From: Paenibacillus sabuli
GTDB taxonomy: Bacteria > Bacillota > Bacilli > Paenibacillales > Paenibacillaceae
Direction of reading: 5' to 3'
Length of the DNA stretch: 64,000 nt
Assembly: GCF_014705605.1 (NCBI RefSeq)
Contig: NZ_JACXIZ010000021.1
Coordinates: 62,001 to 126,000, forward strand
The position numbers were made by a program, and so were the translations under genes. The notes beneath the pieces were generated by a model. It saw nothing but the letters and a program-made list of their open reading frames with translations. It had not been told where the DNA came from and did no database searches. Below, in pieces: positions 11,031-19,636 of the stretch (positions are counted from its first letter, which is position 1; every line of letters starts with the position of its first letter).

Positions 11031-12787
11031 GTCGCCGGCCTGCTCTCAGACGGAGCCGCCGCTGCGGCGTCCCACCGCACCAGCTCGTAGCGATAGCCCT
11101 GCTCGATCATGAATAGCTGACGCCGCCGTGCGAACTCCGCTTCGCGCGTCGCCTCGGACACGAGGCTGTAGAACCAGGCGCGGTTGTCGCCGCGCTTCGG
11201 CCGCAGGATGCGACCGATCCGCTGCGCCTCCTCCTGCCGCGAGCCGAAGCTGCCGGACACCTGGATCGCCACTGCGGCATCGGGCAGGTTGACGGCGAAG
11301 TTCGCCACCTTGGACACGATCAGGATGCGCTGCTCGCCCCTTCGAAAGGCGGCAAGCAACCGTTCGCGCTCGTCATGCCGCGTCTGGCCGGTCAGCAGCG
11401 GCGCGTCGAGCTGACCGGCCAGCAGGCGCAGCTGGTTCAAATATTGGCCGATCACGAGCGTCGGCAGGCCCGCGTGGCGCTCGAGCAGCGCCTGGACGAC
11501 CTCCGCCTTGTGCGGATTCTCGTAGGCCAGCCGCAGGCGCGCTCGCGCGTCGGCCTCCTCGTACCGCTGCGGGTCCGGCAGGAGGACGCGCAGCTCCGTG
11601 CACAGCGCCTCGGCGATCCAGCCGTCGCGCTCCAGCGCTTTCCACGGCATGTCGTAGCGCTTGGGCCCGATGAGGGAGAACACATCCCGCTCGCGGCCGT
11701 CCTCGCGCACCAGCGTCGCCGTCAGCCCCATCCTGCGCGTCGCCTGAATCTCCGCCGTCATGCGAAAGACCGGCGCCGGCAGCAAGTGCACCTCGTCGTA
11801 GATAATCAGCCCCCAATCGCGCTCATGGAACAGCCCCATGTGCCGATAATGCTGGTCGCTGGTCGAGCGATGGGTCAAGATCTGGTAGGTCGCAATCGTC
11901 ACGGGGCGCACCTGCTTGCGCGTGCCCGCGTATTGGCCGATCTGCGCCTCCTCCAGCGTCGTCTTGTCCAGCAGCTCCTCCTTCCACTGCTTCACCGACG
12001 TCACGTTGGATGTCAGAATGAGCGTCGCGCAGCCGAGGCGGGCCAGCGCGGCGATGCCGATGACCGTCTTGCCCGCGCCGCAGGGCAGGACGAGCACGCC
12101 GCTGCCGCCGCCCAGCTGCGGATCGTCGCCCGGGCGATAGAAGGTATCCACCGCCGCCGCCTGATACGCCCGCAGCGCGACCCTGGCGTCGGCGCCGCGA
12201 TCCCGCAGCTGCACGGAGAGCGCCTCCCCTTCGTGATAGCCCGCCCGATCCTGCACGGGGTAGCCGCAGCGCAGCAGCTCCTGCTTGAGCCGGCCGCGCT
12301 CGGCCGGCTGCACCGCCCATGCCGACGCCCCGCGCCGCTCGGCCAGCGCAGCGCGCACCGCCGCTTGTCCGGCCAGCGCCTCCAGCAGCTGCGGATCGTC
12401 GGCCGTCAGGCACAGTTCGTCGTCGCGCTGCTCCAGCGACAGCCGGCCGCAGCGCCCCGCCCACTCCGTCAGCTGCGCCGCGACCCGCTCGGGCGCGCGC
12501 CCGCCGCCGTAGCGGCGCAGCGTATCGCACATCTGCTCGGCTGTCCAGCCCGCAGCGCGCGCATTCCACACCGACAGCGGCGAGATGCGATACGTATGCA
12601 GGTCGCCCGGACGCTTGATCAGATCGGCGAAGCGGCTCAGCGCATCTGCCGCCGCCTCCTGCTCCGGATGCCGGCCGTCCAGCAATACCGTGCAATCGGA
12701 CTGCACGATCAGCGCCGGGTACGCCGTGTGCGAGGGCCTGTCGTGCGCCGCCTCCTGCGTGCGGCGGAATTGCGCGTCTAGAGTCAT
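11027..12787 (-). CDS. XPB-type superfamily 2 DNA helicase
   Basis: 586 residues. An N-terminal damage-recognition-like region precedes two RecA folds. Motif I reads LPCGAGKTVIG, motif II is DEVH (IIYDEVHLLP), motif III is LTATLVRED and motif VI is QRIGRILRPKR. LVRED includes the RED triplet characteristic of XPB/ERCC3 proteins. These 3'-5' helicases open DNA in repair or transcription; bacterial homologues occur in mycobacteria and paenibacilli. I choose ATG 12787, 6 nt after AAAGGAGG plus CGC; ATGs at 12790 and 12823 are alternatives. First gene of the two-gene unit with the helicase-associated protein. Not essential in most bacteria; the exact pathway is open. Confidence 0.87.
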   Translation of the reverse strand: MTLDAQFRRTQEAAHDRPSHTAYPALIVQSDCTVLLDGRHPEQEAAADALSRFADLIKRPGDLHTYRISPLSVWNARAAGWTAEQMCDTLRRYGGGRAPERVAAQLTEWAGRCGRLSLEQRDDELCLTADDPQLLEALAGQAAVRAALAERRGASAWAVQPAERGRLKQELLRCGYPVQDRAGYHEGEALSVQLRDRGADARVALRAYQAAAVDTFYRPGDDPQLGGGSGVLVLPCGAGKTVIGIAALARLGCATLILTSNVTSVKQWKEELLDKTTLEEAQIGQYAGTRKQVRPVTIATYQILTHRSTSDQHYRHMGLFHERDWGLIIYDEVHLLPAPVFRMTAEIQATRRMGLTATLVREDGRERDVFSLIGPKRYDMPWKALERDGWIAEALCTELRVLLPDPQRYEEADARARLRLAYENPHKAEVVQALLERHAGLPTLVIGQYLNQLRLLAGQLDAPLLTGQTRHDERERLLAAFRRGEQRILIVSKVANFAVNLPDAAVAIQVSGSFGSRQEEAQRIGRILRPKRGDNRAWFYSLVSEATREAEFARRRQLFMIEQGYRYELVRWDAAAAAPSESRPAT

Positions 12788-12900
12788 CATGCGCCTCCTT
12801 TTGCGTTTGCTTTGCTGTTGCAATCGCCTACTTGTAGCTTGCCCATGCGTTCCGATTTACATAGTTTGGTATAAGATGAGCATTTTTATGCCAACCAAAT

Positions 12901-12942
12901 AGACCGCACGCCGGACCCGAAGCGGGTAGGGCATGCGGTCTA
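12901..12942 (-). terminator. Long hairpin between the tail cluster and the helicase operon
   Basis: AGACCGCA-C-GCC at 12901-12912 pairs with GGC-A-TGCGGTCT at 12930-12941. On the minus strand a short T-containing stretch (ATTTGG) follows. It sits about 200 nt past the lysin stop and could end the tail-operon message. Region 12788-13147 holds this hairpin, the copies of the 99-bp repeat and no supported gene. Confidence 0.6.
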
Positions 12943-13017
12943 CGATTAGAAGTATGCGATCTCGCGTGTACTTGCCTGGATATTTCGGGACGAGACAGGA
13001 ACTAAACGGGCTCGGCC

Positions 13018-13140
13018 AAGGCGAAATGACTGCCGCCGTCCTTTAACGGCGGAGCACGTTTCGTTCCGAGAATATAGAGACCGTTTATAAGCGTGAAACT
13101 TATAAGTTCTATATATTTCAAGGCGAAACGGCTGCCGTCG
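13018..13140. repeat. Second locus of the 99-bp repeat family
   Basis: AAGGCGAAATGACTGCCG starts at 13018 and AAGGCGAAACGGCTGCCG at 13120, a period of 102 bp. Between them are GTTCCGAGAA, a 7-bp inverted repeat (TTATAAG/CTTATAA) and TTCTATATATTTC. Read in the opposite direction, the array at 442-680 has the same order of elements. A CCGCCGT/ACGGCGG hairpin (13033-13052) sits where the first array has its CACGCCG hairpin. The second copy is truncated 7 bp before the lysin stop codon. Confidence 0.75.
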
Positions 13141-13147
13141 TCACCGA

Positions 13148-13909
13148 TCATCCGATTGCCTGCGCTCTGTGGAGCACGGTCAGCATGCGATAAAAGTCGT
13201 AGCTGCCCTGCTCCGGCGAGTCGACGAGCCCGGCCTGCGCCGCCGCCCGCACCGCCGCCTCCGCCCATGCGGGAGGCGACATGCGCTGCAGCTTCTCGAG
13301 CTCCTCGAGTTCTTGCTGTTGCCGTTCCATGCGCCGCTGCTGCAGCGCGCGTTCTTGCTCGAGATCGGCGATCCGCGCCGCTTGCGCTCCAAGTTGCGCG
13401 TGCATCCCCTGCAGCAGTTGCCGCTCCTCGGCTGTCATCGGCTCCTCCTCCTTCTCCTGATTGTAGCGCAGCACATAGGCTGTCGGGTCGACGACGCCGC
13501 TCGCATCCGCCGTCCAGCCGTAGCTGGGCTGCGACCGCTTGCGCACTTCATAGTGCAGATGCGGACCGGTCGACAAGCCGGTGCTGCCTTGGCGGCCAAT
13601 CGCTTCCCCCTTGCGGATAGAGGCGCCGCGCTTGACGGCAACGGCCGATAGATGGGCATAGACGTGTAGGTAGCCCGCCTCGTCTCGAATCGCTACGACC
13701 AGGCCCATTTTCCCGAAGCCGCTGCCTGTCTGCCCTTCGCCCGCATGTACCACCACGCCCGGCACGAAGGCGTAGAGGATGCGATCCGGCGGGCTCGCCA
13801 CGAGGTCGATGCCCTTGTGAAACTTGACCGTGCCGTAGACCGGATGCACGCGTTCGCCATACGAACTGCTGACGACGAAGCTCGAATCACAAGCCCATTG
13901 ACTGGTCAT
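13148..13909 (-). CDS. Tail-cluster M23 (LytM-type) peptidoglycan endopeptidase
   Basis: 253 residues. The N-terminal half is an M23/LytM zinc peptidase: FHKGIDLVA supplies the first His and Asp, and HLHYEV the HxH pair. It begins directly with the catalytic domain, without a signal peptide, as expected for an enzyme released through a holin. A charged coiled-coil segment (about residues 150-210) follows. The C-terminal helix pair ends in YDFYRMLTVLHRA, similar to C-terminal modules of other Paenibacillus phage lysins. Start ATG 13909 has GGAG 6 nt upstream; the gene overlaps the holin by 23 nt. It most likely releases the particles by lysing the producer. Confidence 0.85.
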   Translation of the reverse strand: MTSQWACDSSFVVSSSYGERVHPVYGTVKFHKGIDLVASPPDRILYAFVPGVVVHAGEGQTGSGFGKMGLVVAIRDEAGYLHVYAHLSAVAVKRGASIRKGEAIGRQGSTGLSTGPHLHYEVRKRSQPSYGWTADASGVVDPTAYVLRYNQEKEEEPMTAEERQLLQGMHAQLGAQAARIADLEQERALQQRRMERQQQELEELEKLQRMSPPAWAEAAVRAAAQAGLVDSPEQGSYDFYRMLTVLHRAQAIG

Positions 13910-14171
13910 GGTCGGCTCCATTGCGCGCTTGCTTGATGAGCTGATGCCCGAACACGGCCAGCGCGCCGGCCAATATGCCCTGAAGCACGGCCAGTGCGGT
14001 GAAGCCGGTCAGCGCAAGGGTGAAGGCGATGGCGGCCGCCGTGACCAGATACACAATCGACCAGTTCGGCACGCGCGGCGTCTGCTTCAGCATCGATCCG
14101 ATCACCCAGCAAGCCGCCACGACGATCGCCAGCTGCGGATCAAGGAAGGCGTTGAGTTGGTCCCAGGTCAT
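13887..14171 (-). CDS. Phage holin family protein
   Basis: 94 residues. Three hydrophobic segments (about residues 13-30, 36-55 and 58-80) and a charged C-terminus fit a holin. It would form lesions in the cytoplasmic membrane that let the M23 enzyme reach the wall. GAAAGGAAG lies 8 nt before ATG 14171. The lysin gene overlaps its end. The 177 bp between this gene and the upstream 80-codon gene shows no supported reading frame. Confidence 0.8.
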   Translation of the reverse strand: MTWDQLNAFLDPQLAIVVAACWVIGSMLKQTPRVPNWSIVYLVTAAAIAFTLALTGFTALAVLQGILAGALAVFGHQLIKQARNGADHDQSMGL

Positions 14172-14348
14172 GGGAGATCACTTCCTTTCGGTAATTGATC
14201 TCAAGTGTTGAAAAATAATGCCGCCTTGCCTCCTGGATTCTCCTAAGCTACTCAGAGGAAGAAATCGAGGAGTAAGATGGCGGATGCTTCGCTTCTCCAA
14301 CGCATTTTCGGCCACTTTGGCATCTGTTTCAGCACCACGTATTCATTT

Positions 14349-14591
14349 TCATGCTTCCTGTTCGGATTCTTCAACTGTCGGGGTCGAGCCCCAAATTGCA
14401 AATATAGCGCTTTGCTGGGTAGCAGGCAATTCATCGGTTACTTGCTCTCTGCCGCTTAAGCTGTTTGTGTAGGCTTTGCGGTGAGGCTCGCCAATGGGAT
14501 ACTCGGTGCCGCTGACATCGATGTACTGCTGTGTTTTGACGCTCACCGATTCGGTCGTGAGCATGTCGAGTGTGATTTTTTCGTATGGCAT
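14349..14591 (-). CDS. Small tail-cluster protein, 80 aa
   Basis: Acidic protein beginning MPYEKITLDMLTTES and ending in an acidic tail (TVEESEQEA). AGGAGG lies 7 nt before the ATG. Small proteins of this size occur after the fibre genes in PBSX-like clusters, but I cannot assign a role. It follows the intact fibre gene by 14 nt and precedes the holin. Confidence 0.65.
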   Translation of the reverse strand: MPYEKITLDMLTTESVSVKTQQYIDVSGTEYPIGEPHRKAYTNSLSGREQVTDELPATQQSAIFAIWGSTPTVEESEQEA

Positions 14592-14605
14592 GGGTGGTCC
14601 TCCTC

Positions 14606-15820
14606 TTAAATGAAGTATGTTCCAATAGCTCTGATTGTTGTATTATCTTTAAAATCACTACTAGTAAATCCATTTACCAAATCTATATCATTCCCCATTC
14701 GGCGTAATGTAACGGACGTCGAACTTAAACTAATGAACATGGTCAATCCACTAACACCACTAGGCAAAAGTAAGCGCGCGAAAGTACCTGCAACATTGGC
14801 ATACGGCTGAGTGCTTGAAGATACAAAGGGTAATCCAAGAATTACAGCATCTCCCGAAGCAGTTCCTTTTGAATTCAGAATGAAGTCAACAGACCAATGG
14901 ACAATATTTCCGATCCGAGTGTATCGTCCGAAGCGACTACTAAATACAATACCGCTACTTGAACCTCCAAAGGTCAAAACAGGCGTCCACATCCCCGTTT
15001 CATAGGGGAGGTTCCCGGCATGCCACATTTTAAAGTTACTGAAGACTGGATCCGGTTTACCATACGCAATTACGATCTCTCTCCACTGGGTGTCGTTTAC
15101 CGAGTTATAAGCCCTAAGCTTAAGAGAATTACTATTTGTATCGTAAAACACAAGTCCGCGACGTTCTCCGTTTTGATCATAAAATAAGTGGGTATTGGAA
15201 GGACCGTCAATATAAACTCGATTGCTATTAATAGTTAAGTCTCCCGTCATCGTGCCGCCCGCACTGCTAATCAATCCAACCCATGTGCCCCAGCCTCCAC
15301 TCCCCATCGTGCGTAGAGCTATTCGGCTATCTTGATTGCCGTTTGCGCCTAATGCAATTTGAACCAAGCGATCAGATGTGCGAGCGCTGATTTGCACGAC
15401 CCCATTCGTTGGAAATCCTGATATTCCCAAACTAGGTCTATTGTTTGTGGAAGCATCGTAACGTACCCATCCGTTCTTGATTTCCGTGTCCAGATTGGAA
15501 GCGTATCGTGTATTTGAGGTACCAAGACTTGCCGAACCTACCAGTTCACCCAGCCCGCCGATCTCCTCTAATAAATTCTCTGATGCTGTATCAGTATAAT
15601 CATTCGCCGAAGCCTTAGCAGCATCAGCCCTCGCCTGCGCCCCACTCGGCGTCTCCGCCCCAATCTGTTCCGGCGTCACACCATGCGGATTGTTGGTGTC
15701 ATTGACGTGCTCCTGAATGCTGTCGCCATTTGTCCCAATTACATTGGATGCCTTGGTAACGGGGTGCAACTCCACCCATTGGGTCCCGTCCCAATGCTTT
15801 TGCAAAAAATTTTTTGCCAT
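14606..15820 (-). CDS. Tail fibre protein, intact
   Basis: 404 residues. The N-terminus (MAKNFLQKHWDGTQWVELHP) matches the baseplate-attachment end of PBSX-type fibres. It is followed by NPHGVTPEQIGA, a collagen-free fibre repeat motif, an Ala-rich coiled coil (QARADAAKASAND) and a pyocin-knob-like region (IKNGWVRYDAS). AGGAGGGG lies 9 nt before ATG 15820. Its DNA is visibly AT-richer than the baseplate genes, which suggests recent exchange. The distal part (from about residue 270) should bind the target cell surface and set the killing spectrum. Confidence 0.8.
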   Translation of the reverse strand: MAKNFLQKHWDGTQWVELHPVTKASNVIGTNGDSIQEHVNDTNNPHGVTPEQIGAETPSGAQARADAAKASANDYTDTASENLLEEIGGLGELVGSASLGTSNTRYASNLDTEIKNGWVRYDASTNNRPSLGISGFPTNGVVQISARTSDRLVQIALGANGNQDSRIALRTMGSGGWGTWVGLISSAGGTMTGDLTINSNRVYIDGPSNTHLFYDQNGERRGLVFYDTNSNSLKLRAYNSVNDTQWREIVIAYGKPDPVFSNFKMWHAGNLPYETGMWTPVLTFGGSSSGIVFSSRFGRYTRIGNIVHWSVDFILNSKGTASGDAVILGLPFVSSSTQPYANVAGTFARLLLPSGVSGLTMFISLSSTSVTLRRMGNDIDLVNGFTSSDFKDNTTIRAIGTYFI

Positions 15821-17015
15821 GTTCCGTCCCCTCCTTATAAAGCTCTTGGTACCAAACATTTGCCCCTGCAGGCTCAACAGTGCTTAGCACAACCCGACTC
15901 TTGCAGCTAGCAAGATCATAAGCCGATTTGACGGCTGCAGCGGTCGCCGCCTGCGACGTGCTCGTGCTAGACGTGCTGTTATTGAGCTGCGCAATACCCG
16001 CCGCGCTCGTGCTCGCCGCCGGCAGCCTCTTCGCCGCTACTGTGCCGGAAGCAATGTCCGCACCGCTATGCTGATGTGCTGCCGGGGGATAGGTGCCAGG
16101 CTTGCCGGTCACGCCGCTCCATGGCACGCTGTCCGCAGACTCGGCCGCATCGACCTTGCCGTCGTTGTCACTGTCGTAGACCGCCTTGCTCATGTCGCCG
16201 CCAAGACCCGCTGTCTTTGCGGCAATGGCTTGCGCGGTGCGCTGCGGCGTCATGTAGGCATCCGTCGCCGATCCTGCTTCCGCAGCAGTCTGCGAGGCGA
16301 TTGGATAATTGAAGATATTATCCAGGCCCACATCGTTCTTGCTCAGCGTCACTGCACCTGTCTTTCCCGCTACACTTTGGACCGGACTAACCGGGGACAG
16401 CAGCTCCTCCCAGTTCGCCAGCGTAGAGGCGCCCGCCGCCTTGAGGATGTAGGACTTGCTCTCGTCTGTCCGCACAGCCACATCGCCGATCTGCGCCGTC
16501 AAGCCAAGCATTTGCGCTTCCGATTCGATCACGAACGTATCCGTAATGGCAATGGCCGGCAGTAAGCCGACGTCCAGCTTCCCCTCGGCGTCCAGCACCG
16601 GCACATTGCCGCTCGACGCCCCGATATCGCGACCCGCGGCCGAGCCGGCATCCACAATTTTGGAGAGCGCCAGCGCGGGGATGTCCCCGCTATTCAGGGC
16701 CTGCCACGATGCACTCCCTGCCGTCGCCCCGGCTTTGAGTACCTTGCCACTGTTGTTCGAACCGGTCGCCGGCACGTGCTCGTGACCGTCGCCAGTCGGA
16801 TGTACGTAATGGTTTGCCCCGACCTCGATCCCGCTCAGCTTTGTCTTTTCTGCGCTGCTGTAATTCTCCGTCGACAATTGCTTGCCGGACACCTTGTCTA
16901 CCTTGCTTTCGAGCACATATTACGCACCCTCAACCAGCGCCAATTTGGTCCGCGGCTACAACTCGTCCCAGCCGCTCCCATTGTCAATTTTGATTTGAAT
17001 ATCTTTTGCTGCCAT
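15699..17015 (-). pseudogene. Broken tail fibre gene: two in-frame stops and a frame-switched 3' end
   Basis: An ATG at 17015, preceded by GGGGAGG, opens a frame reading MAAKDIQIKIDNGSGWDEL, then TAG at codon 20, PRTKLALVEGA, TAA at codon 32, then YVLESKVDKVSGKQL and about 400 further codons without a stop. The joined sequence is a typical fibre with THTH/HVHPTG-like and knob-like segments. The two stops remove the N-terminal attachment end. A GTG at 16916 could restart translation but has no good ribosome site. The 3' end reads NVWYQELY and then runs 122 nt into the next fibre gene in a different frame, as if its own end had been deleted. Probably non-functional, or functional only by readthrough. 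Confidence 0.8.
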
Positions 17016-17035
17016 GCTGCGTTCCGCCTCCCCCG

Positions 17036-17275
17036 TTAAATTTCTTCTAGCCAAATTTCTTCGTCGCCGTCCGTGCTCGCATTTGCAATGACGAGACCAC
17101 CTCCTCCCAGGTCAGGATTCTCCCCCAGGTCTTCATACCAGATTGTATTTAACGTCGGATTTTCCGGCGGGGTCGCGGATAGCACAGTCACGGTCTTGGC
17201 ATTGATTTCTTGACCGATCTGATTCATATCCTCCGGCTTGACCGCGTCGTTCATCGTCCAGTCAGTTTTGACCAT
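17036..17275 (-). CDS. Small tail-cluster protein, 79 aa
   Basis: Begins MVKTDWTMNDAVKPEDMNQI, a segment often found at the N-terminus of PBSX-type fibre proteins, and continues through a Gly-rich stretch (DLGGGGLVIA) to an acidic end. The segment LNTIWYEDLGE resembles the NVWYQEL segment at the 3' end of the broken fibre gene. AGGAGGTGA lies 6 nt before the ATG. It may be a remnant or a fibre-associated cap; function unknown. Confidence 0.65.
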   Translation of the reverse strand: MVKTDWTMNDAVKPEDMNQIGQEINAKTVTVLSATPPENPTLNTIWYEDLGENPDLGGGGLVIANASTDGDEEIWLEEI

Positions 17276-17276
17276 G

Positions 17277-17561
17277 CTAGCTCACCTCCTTGATTGATAG
17301 CGTATGGACCATCAGGTGATCCGCGGTAATCGGAACATCGACCGAATTGGCAGTTAACACTTGATTCTCGGCATCCTTCAGTTCGATCAATGTAATTTGC
17401 GACACCTCGGCAAGCGGTACGACATAATTGAGCGCAAGCGTTTGATCCGTTACGCTTTTCACCTCGAACTGCGTAATTTCATAAGACCCGTTAATGACCA
17501 CCTTGGCAACGCGGTGATCCACATAGTCCGCGATATCATGCAGGAAGTTGGTTGCAATCAT
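17277..17561 (-). CDS. Baseplate/fibre-adjacent conserved protein, 94 aa
   Basis: 94 residues beginning MIATNFLHDIADYVDHRVAK, beta-rich afterwards. The ATG overlaps the stop of the upstream baseplate gene by 4 nt and is preceded by CGGAGGTG, so it is translationally coupled. Its position between the DUF2313 protein and the fibres suggests a baseplate-fibre connector. I do not recognise a named family. Confidence 0.65.
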   Translation of the reverse strand: MIATNFLHDIADYVDHRVAKVVINGSYEITQFEVKSVTDQTLALNYVVPLAEVSQITLIELKDAENQVLTANSVDVPITADHLMVHTLSIKEVS

Positions 17562-18163
17562 GTCAGCGGCACCTCCGATCCGTAGGAGACAAACGGCGTA
17601 TCGCCGAGCCTCCAAGATTCATCCAATCGATAGTTCCATGTCATCGCCTTGGCGACGATCTGCTCTTCCACGCCGATTTTGAGGGCGAGCGCCGTATTTT
17701 GTTGATACACCAGATTCGCGGGCTTGATCGTCTCGATCGTACGCATCACTTCGTTGAACACGACGGCATTGTCAATGCTGGCCGTCACTCGAAGGAGATA
17801 CGCATGTTCATCGACAGATGCAATGGCTGCGCCTATGCCAACCAAATAGTCCAGCCGCTGCTGCAGATACCTCAGCGTAAACGGCGGCTTCGTGGAGTAG
17901 CGGTTGACGATGCGCTTGCGGCGAAAGCTCAGGCTCTCCGCATCCGGGTCGGCCTGGATGCCGAGCATCGCCTCGCGCCGCCGCACGGCCGCAAGGGAGG
18001 ACGTCAGCACGAACTGATCGTCCAACTGCCGATTCGTCTCCGCGAGCGCCGCATGCAGCTCCTCGCCCTCGCTGCCCGCCAGCGCCATCATCTCGGCGAT
18101 GGCGTGGTAATAGTCCGGCCAGTAGTCCTTGAACCGCGCCATGTAGTCGCTCAGCGGCTCCAT
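17558..18163 (-). CDS. xkdU: Baseplate protein, DUF2313 (YmfQ/XkdU-like)
   Basis: 201 residues. The pattern LSDYMARFKDYWPDYYHAIAE then LGIQADPDAESLSFRRKRI fits DUF2313, the wedge protein that links baseplate J to the fibres. The ATG overlaps the XkdT stop codon (TGATG); a GTG one codon earlier is an alternative. GGGGAGGTG lies 8 nt upstream. Confidence 0.85.
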   Translation of the reverse strand: MEPLSDYMARFKDYWPDYYHAIAEMMALAGSEGEELHAALAETNRQLDDQFVLTSSLAAVRRREAMLGIQADPDAESLSFRRKRIVNRYSTKPPFTLRYLQQRLDYLVGIGAAIASVDEHAYLLRVTASIDNAVVFNEVMRTIETIKPANLVYQQNTALALKIGVEEQIVAKAMTWNYRLDESWRLGDTPFVSYGSEVPLT

Positions 18164-19236
18164 CACAGGCTCACCTCCCCGAGCACCGGCACCTCATGCG
18201 CGCCGAGCGGCAGATTATCGGGGCTCCCGCCAAGCGTCGTGCCCGTCACGTCGATGACGCCCGGCACGCCCAGGATCGCCGCCTCGAGCAAGGCGATCCG
18301 CACGATGACATGCGAGGCTTCCGCCCAGCTCTCGCGCAGCCTCAGCAAGTAGTCCCCGATCGCCTGCTCGACCGGCTCTTGCACCTGTCCTGTCGTCATG
18401 CCGTCTCCCAGCGTCAGGGTCGTCGTCACATCCAGCGTGACGGCCGCTACGCCTTCCACTGTGACCTGATGCCCGATCGGGGCGATGCCGAGCCCCTGGC
18501 CGGAGCCCTCCTCGGGATCGAGCGCCTGCTTCACTTGGTCGAGCAGCGCGGCGGACGGCGCGCTCCAGTCCGCGGCGATCAGCACGCACTTGACCGTGCC
18601 GCCGCCGTTCCAGACCGGGATGACCTTGACCGCGCCGACGCCGTCCATCGCTTCCACCTTCTGCTTGTAATCGGCGACGTTGCCGCCGTAGGCCGGTTCG
18701 TTGACCGCCGCATAGTAGCGGCGGCGCAGCGCCTCGTCGTCCTCGGTCGCCTCGCCCGGCACGAGCAGCTCGAGCAGCTCGACCGTTACGAGTCCCTCGA
18801 TATAGCTGAGCGGCAGCAGCGGGCCCGGCGGCTGATTGCCCGCGTTACCGGGCGTCTCGCACTCCAGCTCATAGCGCCCGGCCTCGATGCGCCGGGCGGC
18901 GACATAGACGAGCCCCTCGCTGCCGAATCGGCTGCCGATCGGCACCTCCGTCGGCACCTCGCCCGTGCCGAGCATCGCCGCCTCCCAGCGCGCGCGCGTC
19001 GCCGCCTTGCGCTGCACCCCGAATTCGGCGACCCGGCGGCTCAGATAGTCGCCGGATGCGGTATCCGCGAATACCAGATTGCGCTGCACATCCAGTTGAA
19101 TATACAGCTGCGCCAGCTCGGCCGCGGCCGGGGCGAGCGCATCATGAATGATGGAGCCCTCTCGGCGATCCAGATCCTGCGGGATGCGATCCAGCATGCG
19201 CTGCAGCACGTATTGGAACGTATAGGTCTCATACAT
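18163..19236 (-). CDS. xkdT: Baseplate J-like wedge protein
   Basis: 357 residues, the usual size for baseplate J/gp47 proteins. Typical segments are REGSIIHDALAPAAAELAQL near residue 20, a central EDDEALRRRYYAAVNEPAYG, and a C-terminal VPGVIDV. It forms the baseplate wedge with XkdS and XkdU. I choose ATG 19236, 9 nt after AGGAGG; an ATG two codons upstream is 3 nt from that site. It overlaps xkdS by 8 nt. Confidence 0.9.
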   Translation of the reverse strand: MYETYTFQYVLQRMLDRIPQDLDRREGSIIHDALAPAAAELAQLYIQLDVQRNLVFADTASGDYLSRRVAEFGVQRKAATRARWEAAMLGTGEVPTEVPIGSRFGSEGLVYVAARRIEAGRYELECETPGNAGNQPPGPLLPLSYIEGLVTVELLELLVPGEATEDDEALRRRYYAAVNEPAYGGNVADYKQKVEAMDGVGAVKVIPVWNGGGTVKCVLIAADWSAPSAALLDQVKQALDPEEGSGQGLGIAPIGHQVTVEGVAAVTLDVTTTLTLGDGMTTGQVQEPVEQAIGDYLLRLRESWAEASHVIVRIALLEAAILGVPGVIDVTGTTLGGSPDNLPLGAHEVPVLGEVSL

Positions 19237-19636
19237 CGGCATTCACCTCCTCCTCGATGTTCAGTTGACCTTCGACCGTCACGACGCCGAAGGTCACGGT
19301 CAGCTTGTCGCCGACCACCGCGACCTGCAGGTCGCGAATGTCCGTGATGCGACCATCCTGCAGCAGCGCCTCGCGCAGCATGCGCTCGGCCTCGGTCCTC
19401 ACATAGGCGGGCTGACGCCCGATCAGCGTATGCAGCTCGCTGCCGTAGTCGGCGCTGTAGATGACGTGTCGGAAGCGAGCCGTCTGCAGCACCTTGAACA
19501 CCGCTTGCCGGATCGCCTCCAGCCCGTCCGTCATGCCGGCGATGCGCCCGCGCGTCATATCCAGCCGCCAGGTCAGCGACGGCGCGCTGCGCGAGGTGAC
19601 CGCCAGATTGCCGACCGTCGTCCCGTTCGGGATCAT
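19229..19636 (-). CDS. xkdS: Baseplate wedge protein, DUF2634/gp25-like
   Basis: 135 residues. The C-terminal half shows IYSADYGSELHTLIGR and AERMLREALLQDGRI, as in XkdS/gpW-gp25-like proteins that bridge the sheath and baseplate J. Its ATG overlaps the xkdR stop by 4 nt (ATGA), with GTGGAGG upstream. Confidence 0.85.
   Translation of the reverse strand: MIPNGTTVGNLAVTSRSAPSLTWRLDMTRGRIAGMTDGLEAIRQAVFKVLQTARFRHVIYSADYGSELHTLIGRQPAYVRTEAERMLREALLQDGRITDIRDLQVAVVGDKLTVTFGVVTVEGQLNIEEEVNADV

Noticed and set aside
14252-14434. 60-codon frame between the small tail gene and the holin
   Set aside because: It overlaps the 80-codon gene, lacks a good ribosome site and shows no domain.
16956-16958. 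Amber codon reassignment in the fibre gene
   Set aside because: Other genes in the window end normally with TAG (for example rqcH and the P-type ATPase), and a second, ochre stop follows, so general recoding is unlikely.
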